From Spirillospora albida (GTDB lineage: Bacteria; Actinomycetota; Actinomycetes; Streptosporangiales; Streptosporangiaceae): a stretch of DNA of 64,000 nt. Below the pieces are notes generated by a model that worked only from the letters and a program-made list of their open reading frames with translations, did no database searches and was not told the DNA's origin. Each line of letters begins with the position of its first letter. The first letter of the stretch is position 1. Positions 40,012 to 47,109 of the stretch are shown piece by piece. The stretch lies in contig NZ_JOFJ01000020.1 in NCBI RefSeq assembly GCF_000718255.1, positions 1-64,000 of the forward strand, written 5' to 3'. The position numbers and the translations under genes were made by a program.

Positions 40012-41022
40012 GTGGAGACCCTCGAAGACCGCGTGCTGGCCGACCCGTCCGCGTTCCGGATCATGACCGGCGACCGGCCCACCGGCCCCCTCCATCTCGG
40101 CCACTACTTCGGCACCCTCGCCAACCGCGTCCGGCTCCAGGACGCGGGCGTCGAGCTGTTCGTCCTGATCGCCGACTACCAGGTCCTCACCGACCGGGAC
40201 GTGGCCGACCACCTCGGCGAGCACGTCGAGAACCTCGTGGCCGACCACCTCGCCGCCGGCGTGGACCCGTCGCGGGCCACGATCTACCGGCACAGCGCCG
40301 TCCCGGCCCTGAACCAGCTGATGCTGCCGTTCCTGTCGCTGGTCTCCGTGGCCGAGCTCCAGCGCAACCCCACGGTGAAGGAGGAGATCGCCGCGTCCGG
40401 CCGCGCCACCGTGAGCGGGCTGATGTTCACCTATCCCGTGCACCAGGCCGCCGACATCCTGTTCTGCAAGGCGAACCTCGTCCCGGTCGGCAGGGACCAG
40501 CTCCCGCACCAGGAGATCGCCCGGCTGGTCGCGCGGCGCTTCAACGAGCGGTACGGGCCGCTGTTCCCCGTCCCGGACGCCCTGCTCTCGTCCGCGCCGC
40601 TGCTGCTCGGCACCGACGGGCGCAAGATGAGCAAGAGCCGCGGCAACGCGATCGCCCTGTCCGGGACGCCGGACGAGACCGCCCGTCTGATCAGGCGGGC
40701 GGTCACGGACTCCGACCGGCACATCGCCTACGACCCCGACGGCCGCCCCGAGGTCTCCAACCTCGTGCTCCTGGCCGCCCTCTGCCAGGGGCGCGACCCG
40801 CACGAGGTCGCCGCGGAGATCGGCGACGGCGGCTCCGCCGCGCTGAAGCGCGTCGTCACGGAGTCGGTGAACGAGTTCCTGCGTCCGATCCGGGCGCGCC
40901 GGGCGGAGCTGATCGACGACCGCGCCCATCTCCGCCGAGTCCTGGAGGAGGGGAACGCGCGCGCGAACGCGATCGCGGATGAGACCCTGGACGAGGTGCG
41001 CGCCGCGATGGGAGCCCTGTAG
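40012..41022 (+). CDS. trpS: Tryptophanyl-tRNA synthetase, auxiliary type
   Basis: A 336-residue class I synthetase that charges tRNA-Trp. Signatures: TGDRPTGPLHLGHYFG (HIGH-like site) and GRKMSKSRGNAI (KMSKS). GTG 40012 is chosen because AGGAAGAG lies upstream and the frame before it belongs to the attenuator. The leader-peptide control and the PTGPLHLGHYFG type are those of the auxiliary TrpRS that gives indolmycin-type resistance in streptomycetes. A second, housekeeping trpS would then be expected elsewhere in the genome. Resistance itself is inferred, not shown. Confidence 0.9.
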   Translation: METLEDRVLADPSAFRIMTGDRPTGPLHLGHYFGTLANRVRLQDAGVELFVLIADYQVLTDRDVADHLGEHVENLVADHLAAGVDPSRATIYRHSAVPALNQLMLPFLSLVSVAELQRNPTVKEEIAASGRATVSGLMFTYPVHQAADILFCKANLVPVGRDQLPHQEIARLVARRFNERYGPLFPVPDALLSSAPLLLGTDGRKMSKSRGNAIALSGTPDETARLIRRAVTDSDRHIAYDPDGRPEVSNLVLLAALCQGRDPHEVAAEIGDGGSAALKRVVTESVNEFLRPIRARRAELIDDRAHLRRVLEEGNARANAIADETLDEVRAAMGAL

Positions 41023-41055
41023 AACGGAATTCTTCGTTCCGCTATGATGGTGTCC
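41023..41055 (+). promoter_or_regulatory. Leaderless promoter with embedded operator for the TetR gene
   Basis: CGGAA-TTCTTCG-TTCCG (about 41025-41041) is an inverted repeat lying between a poor -35 (TAGAAC) and a good -10, TATGAT (41043-41048). The -10 ends 7 bases before ATG 41056, so the transcript is predicted to be leaderless and the operator would block polymerase directly. Confidence 0.55.
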
Positions 41056-41691
41056 ATGGAGACGACGAGGGCGCCGATGAGCGGCCGGAAGGCGCAGGCG
41101 GCGCGCAACGACGAGCTGATCCGGGAGGCGGCGCGGGCCGTGTTCACCGCCGACCCGGGGGCGCCGATCTCCGCGGTCGCGGAGCACGCGGGCGTCGGGA
41201 TCAGCGCCCTCTACCGCCGCTACAAGAGCAAGGAGGACCTCCTCCAGAAGCTCGCCGCGGACGGCATGGACCGCTACCTCGCCGAGGTGGAGGCCGCGCT
41301 CGCCGACGACGCGGCCCCGTGGGCGGCGTTCGCCGGGTTCATGCGCCGCTGCCTCGACATCGGCGCCGGGTCGCTGACCATGAGGCTCGCCGGGAGCTTC
41401 GAGGTCACCGAGGACATGAGCCGCAAGGGCCGCGAGATCCACGCAGCCACGCAGCGGCTCCTGGACCGGACCAAGGAGGCCGGCGCCCTCCGCCCGGAGA
41501 TCGAGGTCGGGGACATCAGCGTCCTGCTGGAGCATCTGCACACGATCCGGATCGGCGACGACGAGCGCATGAACCGCTTGCAGCACCGCTACCTCGCCCT
41601 GATGCTGGACGCGCTCCACCTGACCGGTGCCGAGGAACTGCCCGGCCCTGCCCCCACCTGGCAGGAGCTGCGCGGCCGCTACGACGGCTGA
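41056..41691 (+). CDS. TetR-family regulator
   Basis: A 211-residue repressor with the N-terminal helix-turn-helix (RNDELIREAARAVFTADPGAPI, AEHAGVGISALYRRYKSKEDLL) and a helical C-terminal domain. ATG 41056 is chosen from the leaderless promoter; ATGs at 41044 and 41047 overlap the -10. It is followed by the AlkZ-like gene after 26 bp, so the pair is likely an operon and the glycosylase-like protein its target. Confidence 0.87.
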   Translation: METTRAPMSGRKAQAARNDELIREAARAVFTADPGAPISAVAEHAGVGISALYRRYKSKEDLLQKLAADGMDRYLAEVEAALADDAAPWAAFAGFMRRCLDIGAGSLTMRLAGSFEVTEDMSRKGREIHAATQRLLDRTKEAGALRPEIEVGDISVLLEHLHTIRIGDDERMNRLQHRYLALMLDALHLTGAEELPGPAPTWQELRGRYDG

Positions 41692-41717
41692 CCCGCCCCC
41701 CGAGAACTTGGAGGATC

Positions 41718-42812
41718 ATGACGGCCGACCGGCTGACCCTTCGCGAGCTGAACCGCGCCTACCTTGACCGGCAGCTCCTGCTGGAACGGCACGCGATGCC
41801 CGCCCTGGACGCGATCGAGCATCTCGTCGGCATGCAGTCGCAGGCTCCCAACCCGCCGTACATCGGGCTGTGGAGCCGGCTGGCGGACTTCGCCTTCGAC
41901 GAGGTCGCCGGGCTGATGCGCGAGCGGCGCGCGCTGCGGATCGTCCTGATGCGCGGCACGCTGCACCTGGTCAGCGCGCGGGACGCGCACGGCATCCGGC
42001 CGCTGACCCAGGTCATCCTCGACCGGTACCTGGAGAGCCCGCGCGGCCGGGCGCTGGACGGCGTCGACCTCCCGGCCGTCGCCGCCCACGCCCGCGCCCA
42101 CCTGGAGGAGGCGCCGCGTTCCGACAAGGAGCTGCGGGAGATCCTCGCCGAGCGGTGGCCCGGCACGGACGCCGCCGAGCTCAACTGGGGGGTGCGGTGC
42201 ATGCTGCCCCTCGTGCAGGTGCCCCCGCGCGGCATCTGGGGCGCGTCGGGAACGGCCCGCCACACGACGCTGGAGGCGTGGCTCGGCACCGGTCCGGGCT
42301 TCACCGTGGACGAGCTCGTCCTGCGCTACCTCGCGGCGTTCGGCCCGGCCTCCGTGCGGGACGCGCAGCACTGGTCGGGCCTCACCCGGCTCGGCGAGGT
42401 CGTCGAGCGGCTCGCCCCGCGGCTCCGCGCCTTCCGGGACGAGAACGGGCGCACCCTCTACGACCTGCCCGATGCCCCGCGTCCCGGCGCCGCCGCGCCC
42501 GCGCCCGTCCGGTTCGTCCCGGACTTCGACAACCTCCTGCTGTCGCACGCCGACCGGGCCCGGATCATCACCGAGGAGCACCGCAAGCGGGTCTTCACCG
42601 TGAACGGGATCATCCGCGCGACGTTCCTCGTGGACGGGTTCGTCCACGGCATGTGGAAGATCGAGAAGAGGCGCGGCGAGGCCGTCCTGCGGCTCGACCC
42701 GTTCGCGCCCCTTCCGCCCGGGGCGCGCGACGACCTGGAGGCGGAGGGCCTGCGCCTGCTCGCCGCCGCGCACCCGGAGGCGAAGACGCACGCGGTCACC
42801 TTCGCCGACTAG
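41718..42812 (+). CDS. Winged-helix DNA glycosylase-like protein (AlkZ/YcaQ family)
   Basis: A 364-residue HTH_42 protein (PF06224 type). AlkZ, the founding member, unhooks azinomycin interstrand crosslinks; relatives repair bulky alkyl lesions. The catalytic region GMQSQAPNPPYIGLWSR has Gln40-Ser41-Gln42, comparable to the Q-x-Q of AlkZ-type members rather than the Q-x-D of YcaQ-type. Three winged-helix domains fit the length. ATG has GGAGG 4-5 bases upstream. The operon with TetR suggests inducible repair or self-resistance, but no biosynthetic gene cluster is seen here. Confidence 0.82.
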   Translation: MTADRLTLRELNRAYLDRQLLLERHAMPALDAIEHLVGMQSQAPNPPYIGLWSRLADFAFDEVAGLMRERRALRIVLMRGTLHLVSARDAHGIRPLTQVILDRYLESPRGRALDGVDLPAVAAHARAHLEEAPRSDKELREILAERWPGTDAAELNWGVRCMLPLVQVPPRGIWGASGTARHTTLEAWLGTGPGFTVDELVLRYLAAFGPASVRDAQHWSGLTRLGEVVERLAPRLRAFRDENGRTLYDLPDAPRPGAAAPAPVRFVPDFDNLLLSHADRARIITEEHRKRVFTVNGIIRATFLVDGFVHGMWKIEKRRGEAVLRLDPFAPLPPGARDDLEAEGLRLLAAAHPEAKTHAVTFAD

Positions 42813-42822
42813 CGCTCCCCGG

Positions 42823-42891
42823 GGTGCTCATCCCTCGCCGGGGGCGGTGCTCATCCCTCGCCGGGGGCGGTGCTCATCCCTCGCCGGGGGC
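42823..42891. repeat. Three tandem 23-bp repeats at the end of a MarR gene
   Basis: Copies at 42823-42845, 42846-42868 and 42869-42891 are identical. Each carries a TCA (stop on the minus strand) plus the last codons of the MarR gene, whose real stop lies in the third copy at 42874. As 23 is not a multiple of 3, frames differ, but each copy offers a stop. It looks like replication slippage at the gene end; there are no spacers, so it is not CRISPR. Confidence 0.85.
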
Positions 42892-43362
42892 GCAGGGCGC
42901 CCGGCGGTCGGGGTCGAGCGATTCCAGCAGGGAGTGGAGCGTGTCGCGGAAGGCGAGCATCCGCTCCCGGTCGATCGGGTCGAACAGGTGGCGCCTGACC
43001 TCGGCGACGTGGCCGGGCGCCGCCTCCGCCAGGGCGGCGTACCCGGCGTCGGTCAGCTCGGCGATCGTCGTGCGGCGGTCGGTCTCGTGCCTGGCGCGGC
43101 GGACCCAGCCGGCCTCCTCCAGCCGGTTGACGGCGTGCGACAGCCGGCTCGGGGACGAGTGGACGATCGCGGCGAGCTCGGTCATCGTGAGCCGGCGGTC
43201 CGGCGCCTCCGACAGCATCGCCAGGATCATGTAGTAGGCGTGCGGCATCCCGGAGTCGCGCTGGAGCTGCCGGTCCAGGGCCTCGCCGAGCAGGCGCGAC
43301 GTCCACAGGAAGGCGCGCCAGGTCTCCTGCTCGTCGTCGTCCAGCCAGCGGGTCTCGGTCAT
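42874..43362 (-). CDS. MarR-family regulator next to a dioxygenase
   Basis: A 162-residue MarR repressor: YYMILAMLSEAPDRRLTMTELAAI (helix-turn-helix), SSPSRLSHAVNRLEEAGWVRR (recognition helix and wing) and DRRTTIAELTDAG. It is divergent from the extradiol dioxygenase, with a palindrome-rich 98-bp gap. The family often senses aromatic compounds, consistent with the neighbour. Confidence 0.88.
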   Translation of the reverse strand: MTETRWLDDDEQETWRAFLWTSRLLGEALDRQLQRDSGMPHAYYMILAMLSEAPDRRLTMTELAAIVHSSPSRLSHAVNRLEEAGWVRRARHETDRRTTIAELTDAGYAALAEAAPGHVAEVRRHLFDPIDRERMLAFRDTLHSLLESLDPDRRAPCAPGEG

Positions 43363-43384
43363 GCTTCCAGCCTACCTGGTCATT

Positions 43385-43434
43385 TGAACGCTCAAGTCTT
43401 GAAAGTTCAAGTTTGAACGGTTATTCTTGAACTC
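43385..43434. promoter_or_regulatory. MarR operator cluster
   Basis: CTTGAA-AG-TTCAAG (43398-43411) is a perfect 14-bp inverted repeat, flanked by further TTGAAC/CTCAAG/CTTGAACT half-sites on both sides across about 50 bp. This AT-rich cluster fills the divergent gap and is the probable binding region of the MarR protein controlling itself and the dioxygenase. Confidence 0.62.
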
Positions 43435-43460
43435 TCAACTATTAGGGACAGGAGCCCGCC

Positions 43461-44219
43461 ATGACCAGCCCGATGCCCGTTCTGTACCTCAGCCACGGCG
43501 CCCCGCCGCTCGCCGACGACACCACCTGGACCGCCGAACTGGCCCGCTGGTCCGCCGGGCTGCCCAGGCCCGAGGCCGTCCTCATGGTGTCGGCGCACTG
43601 GGAGGCGGCGCCGCTCAGCATCGGCGCGACCCGGCGGGTTCCGCTCGTCTACGACTTCTGGGGCTTCCCCGAGCGCTACTACCAGGTGACCTATGACGCG
43701 CCCGGCGCGCCCGACCTGGCGGCGGACGTCCGGAAGCTGATCCCCGACGTGCGGGAGGACGAGACCCGCGGCCTCGACCACGGCGCCTACGTTCCGCTCA
43801 AGGAGATGTACCCCGACGCGGACGTGCCCGTCCTGCAGATGTCGATGCCGACCCTGGAACCGGAGAAGCTGTTCGACCTCGGGCGGCGCCTGGCCCCGCT
43901 GCGCGACCGGGGCGTGCTGATCATCGGGAGCGGGTTCACCACCCACAACCTGCGGGAGATGCGGCCCGGCGCGGACGCCGACCCGCCCGCCTGGTCGGTC
44001 GAGTTCGACGCGTGGGCCGACCGCGCCGTCCGGACCGGCGACATCGACGGGCTCCTCGACTTCCGCGCCAAGGCCCCCGCCGCCCGCATCGCGCACCCGC
44101 GCACCGAGCACTTCGCGCCGCTGTTCATGGCGCTCGGCGCCGCCGCCGAGACGACCCGCCGCTCGGTGATCGACGGGTTCTGGTTCGGGCTGGCGAAGCG
44201 CTCGTTCCAGTTCGGCTGA
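43461..44219 (+). CDS. Class III extradiol ring-cleavage dioxygenase (DODA/YgiD type)
   Basis: A 252-residue LigB-superfamily enzyme that opens catechols such as DOPA at the 4,5 position using non-heme iron or zinc. Expected metal residues are in YLSHGAPPL (His), VSAHWEA (His) and RGLDHGAYVPL (His), with IGSGFTTHNL in the C-terminal half. Length matches YgiD-like single-chain enzymes. Divergent from a MarR regulator that probably responds to an aromatic substrate. Confidence 0.88.
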   Translation: MTSPMPVLYLSHGAPPLADDTTWTAELARWSAGLPRPEAVLMVSAHWEAAPLSIGATRRVPLVYDFWGFPERYYQVTYDAPGAPDLAADVRKLIPDVREDETRGLDHGAYVPLKEMYPDADVPVLQMSMPTLEPEKLFDLGRRLAPLRDRGVLIIGSGFTTHNLREMRPGADADPPAWSVEFDAWADRAVRTGDIDGLLDFRAKAPAARIAHPRTEHFAPLFMALGAAAETTRRSVIDGFWFGLAKRSFQFG

Positions 44220-44260
44220 GCCGGGCCGGAATTGTCACGTTCCCGGAGAGGTGCGGGCGA

Positions 44261-45094
44261 TCAGCCCATCTCGGCGAAGCCCGCCCGCCACGACGGCACC
44301 TTCGGCTTCCAGCCCAGCCCGAGCGCCTTCGCGTTCGACACCGGACGTCCCGTCGCCGCAGCGTGCCGGGCCGTGCCGGGGCTCGGCGCGCCGAGCCCCG
44401 CGCTGAACACCGGCAGCCACTCCGCCGTCGTGGCGGGCTCGTCGTCCACGATGTTCACCGGGCCGGACGGCCAGTCGAGCGCCGCCAGCGCGGCCGCCGC
44501 CGCGTCGTCGACGTGCACGAACGACGTCCACGCCGGGGTGAGGCGCAGGCTGCCCGCCTTGGCCCGCAACGCGATCGCGCCGTCGGGGGCGTACCACGTG
44601 TCCGGGCCGTACAGGGCGCCGTAGCGCAGCACCACCGCGTCCGGCAGTTCGGCGACGGCGCTCTCCAGCGCCGCGATCCCCTCGTAGGGGGGCAGGGACG
44701 GGTCGAGGGCGTCGGTCTCGACCGCCGGGGAGTCGCCCGCCTCGTACAGCCACGCGATGCTCTGGGCGATCATTTTCTCGACGCCCGCGGCCTTGGCGGC
44801 GTCCACCAGGTTGCGGGTGCCCTCCACACGCAGCCGGGAGTTGGCGGCGAAGTCCTCATCGCTGAGGTCGGTCAGCTGGTGGATCACCGCGTCGGGCGCC
44901 GCCGCCTCGACCGCCGCGCGGACGGCGTCGGCGTCCAGGACGTCCAGGACCAGCGGTTCCCCGCCCAGGTCGGCGATCATCCGGGAGCGCTCCGTGCGGC
45001 GCGTCGTCCCGGTCACGTCATGGCCGGCCTGGACGAGCAGCGGGAGCAGCCGGCGCCCGACGACTCCGGTCGCACCGGCGAGCAGGATCTTCAA
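44261..45094 (-). CDS. NAD(P)-binding epimerase/reductase (extended SDR-like)
   Basis: A 277-residue Rossmann-fold protein beginning KILLAGATGVVGRRLLPLL, with the GxxGxxG dinucleotide site. SIAWLYEAG and VLRYGALYGPDTWY are typical of the NAD-dependent epimerase/dehydratase group; the YxxxK catalytic pair is not clear, so it may be an atypical SDR. TTG 45094 is chosen because GGAGG lies 8 bases upstream and the protein starts directly with the Rossmann strand. Confidence 0.82.
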   Translation of the reverse strand: MKILLAGATGVVGRRLLPLLVQAGHDVTGTTRRTERSRMIADLGGEPLVLDVLDADAVRAAVEAAAPDAVIHQLTDLSDEDFAANSRLRVEGTRNLVDAAKAAGVEKMIAQSIAWLYEAGDSPAVETDALDPSLPPYEGIAALESAVAELPDAVVLRYGALYGPDTWYAPDGAIALRAKAGSLRLTPAWTSFVHVDDAAAAALAALDWPSGPVNIVDDEPATTAEWLPVFSAGLGAPSPGTARHAAATGRPVSNAKALGLGWKPKVPSWRAGFAEMG

Positions 45095-45232
45095 GGGGGT
45101 TACCTCCGCGACTTCACGCCGTTGTGGTCGTCTCGCCTCCGTCCGCCACGAGGGTACCGCCGACGGGCGACCGGGTGCGTTTCGCCTGGCCCGAGTGGGA
45201 TAATTCTGCCGCAAACCGGACGCGGAGGGCGC

Positions 45233-45739
45233 ATGGACATCACCCTGGTGCACGGTGACATCACCCAGCAGAAGACCGACGCCGTGGTGAACGCGGCCAA
45301 CTCATCCCTCCTGGGCGGCGGCGGGGTCGACGGCGCCATCCACCGCAGGGGCGGCCCGGAGATCCTCGCCGAATGCCGGAGGCTGCGCGCGTCCCACTAC
45401 GGCGGGGGGCTCCCCGCGGGCCAGGCGGTCGCCACCACGGCGGGCCTGCTGCCCGCCCGCTGGGTGATCCACACCGTCGGCCCCGTCTACTCGGCGACCG
45501 AGGACCGCTCCGCCGTGCTGGCGTCCTGCTACCGCGAGTGCCTCCGCGTCGCCGACGACCTGGGCGCCGCGTCCGTCGCGTTCCCCGCCGTCTCGACCGG
45601 CGTCTACGGCTGGCCCATGGACGACGCGGCCCGCATCGCGCTCGCGGCCGTCCGGTCGGCGTCCACCCGCGTGAGCGAGGCCCGCTTCGTCCTGTTCGCG
45701 CGGGACGCCTACGACGTCTTCGCGAGCGCTCTCCGCTAG
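45233..45739 (+). CDS. Macrodomain protein (O-acetyl-ADP-ribose deacetylase type)
   Basis: A 168-residue MacroD-type macrodomain, which removes ADP-ribose from proteins or hydrolyses O-acetyl-ADP-ribose. Key stretches are HGDITQQKTDAVVNAANSSLLGGGGVDGAIHRRGG (NAAN and GGGVDGAIH loops) and PAVSTGVYGWP (second loop). GATAAT (45199-45204) is a good -10 for a leadered mRNA with CGGAGGGC before the ATG. The 3' end overlaps the convergent stress-protein gene by 4 bp. Confidence 0.92.
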   Translation: MDITLVHGDITQQKTDAVVNAANSSLLGGGGVDGAIHRRGGPEILAECRRLRASHYGGGLPAGQAVATTAGLLPARWVIHTVGPVYSATEDRSAVLASCYRECLRVADDLGAASVAFPAVSTGVYGWPMDDAARIALAAVRSASTRVSEARFVLFARDAYDVFASALR

Positions 45740-46209
45740 TCCTTCGGCTTGCCCGCCGGCGGGACGATGAGCGTGGGCCGGTGGACGTGGTGCAGGACGC
45801 GCGTGGAGACGCTGCCCAGCAGCACCGAGCGGGCGCCGCCGAGGCCCCGCGAGCCGGTGACGACGATCGACGCGTCCAGCTGCTCCACGGCGTCCGTGAT
45901 CGTGGCCCAGACCGGGCCGTCGCCGCGCGCGGCCACCGCCCGGACGTCCGCCAGGCCGGCCGCGCGGGCGAGGTCCGCGCCCTGCTCGGCGAGCCGCTTC
46001 GCGTGCAGCTCCTCGGGGAGGGTGTCGCCCGTCTCGGGGATGCCGACCATCGGCGCGGTCGCCGCCAGCGGCGACGCCCACGTGATCCGCGACAGCAGCG
46101 GCTCCCACACCGTGAGGATCACGGCCGGTTCCGGCCGCAGGTGCCGCGCCGCGAACTCGATGGCGGCCTGCGCGTCGTCGGAACCATCGAACGCGATGAG
46201 AATCGTCAT
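45736..46209 (-). CDS. Universal stress protein (UspA family)
   Basis: A 157-residue single-domain Usp. The ATP-binding signature G-x2-G-x9-G-S/T is present in GSRGLGGARSVLLGSVS, and the N-terminal strand ILIAFDGSDDAQAA is typical. Such proteins bind ATP and are induced by hypoxia or other stress. It is not recognisably linked to a dormancy regulon here. Confidence 0.9.
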   Translation of the reverse strand: MTILIAFDGSDDAQAAIEFAARHLRPEPAVILTVWEPLLSRITWASPLAATAPMVGIPETGDTLPEELHAKRLAEQGADLARAAGLADVRAVAARGDGPVWATITDAVEQLDASIVVTGSRGLGGARSVLLGSVSTRVLHHVHRPTLIVPPAGKPKD

Positions 46210-46262
46210 ACCCGGAGACTTCTCCACCCTCGGTCGGTGTGAACGCCAAGGTGGTGAACGTC

Positions 46263-47054
46263 TCACCTGCCGGTTCGGGGGGAGCGGCCGGAGCCGGGCG
46301 GGCCCGCGAAGGCCTGCGCCAGGTCGAGCCAGCGGTCGGCGTCGGGGCCGTCCGCGGTGAGGGCGAGGTCGGCGCGGTGGCGGCGCTGCGTCGCGAGGTG
46401 GCAGAAGTCGAGGGCGGGGCCGGCGACCGACTGGGCGGCGTCCTCGGGTCCCCAGGTCCAGATGTCGCCGTCCGGGCCGGTCAGGACGACGCGGAACGCC
46501 TCGGCGGGCGGCTCCAGGCCGCGGTTGCGGTACGCGAAGTCGCGGGCGCGGACGCCGATGTGCGCGACGTGCCGGAGCCGGGCCGTCGGCGCGCGGACGA
46601 CCCCGAGCGCGTCGGCGACGTCCTCGCCGTGCGCCCACGTCTCCATCAGCCGGGCCGTCGCCATCGAAGCGGCGCTCATCTGGGGGCCGAACCACTGGAC
46701 CTTCGTGCCGGGCGGGACGGCGGCGAGCGCGCGGCCCAGGCGCGCGCGGCCGTCCCGCCAGCGGGCGAGGAGCTTCGCCGGGTCCTCTCCGGCGCCCTCG
46801 GCGGCACCCCGCTCGACGTACCCGGCCGGGTCGGCGATCGCCTCCTCGAGAAGCCGGACGAACGCGTCGGCATCGGTGGCGGCGACGACGGCCTGATCGT
46901 CGGTCCAGGCGAGGTGGGCGATCTGGTGCGCGATCGTCCAGCCCTCGGCCGGGGTGGCGGCGGCCCACCGGTCGGCGGGCAGCTCCGCCACCAGGGCGTC
47001 GAGGGAGTCGCCTTCGGCGGTCAGGTCGGCGAGCAGGCTTTCGATGTCCGGCAT
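46263..47054 (-). CDS. DinB-fold protein, TIGR03084-like (mycothiol-dependent family)
   Basis: A 263-residue protein of the maleylpyruvate isomerase N-terminal (DinB-like) family common in mycothiol producers. TPAEGWTIAHQIAHLAWTDDQ has the first metal-binding His, and METWAHGEDVADALG supplies the second, third-ligand region (HxxxD). The C-terminal domain (ARDFAYRNRGLEPP) marks the TIGR03084 subgroup. The reaction is unknown; some relatives are mycothiol S-transferases. It lies 55 bp downstream of the acyl-CoA synthetase gene and may be co-transcribed. Confidence 0.85.
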   Translation of the reverse strand: MPDIESLLADLTAEGDSLDALVAELPADRWAAATPAEGWTIAHQIAHLAWTDDQAVVAATDADAFVRLLEEAIADPAGYVERGAAEGAGEDPAKLLARWRDGRARLGRALAAVPPGTKVQWFGPQMSAASMATARLMETWAHGEDVADALGVVRAPTARLRHVAHIGVRARDFAYRNRGLEPPAEAFRVVLTGPDGDIWTWGPEDAAQSVAGPALDFCHLATQRRHRADLALTADGPDADRWLDLAQAFAGPPGSGRSPRTGR

Positions 47055-47109
47055 CTCCCCATGATTCCCCGCGCCGAAGGGGCGCGTACAGGGCCGAACG
47101 CCATTTCGC

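Noticed and set aside
42823..42891. Tandem 23-bp repeats as a CRISPR array
   Set aside because: Copies are head to tail with no spacers and no cas genes are present.
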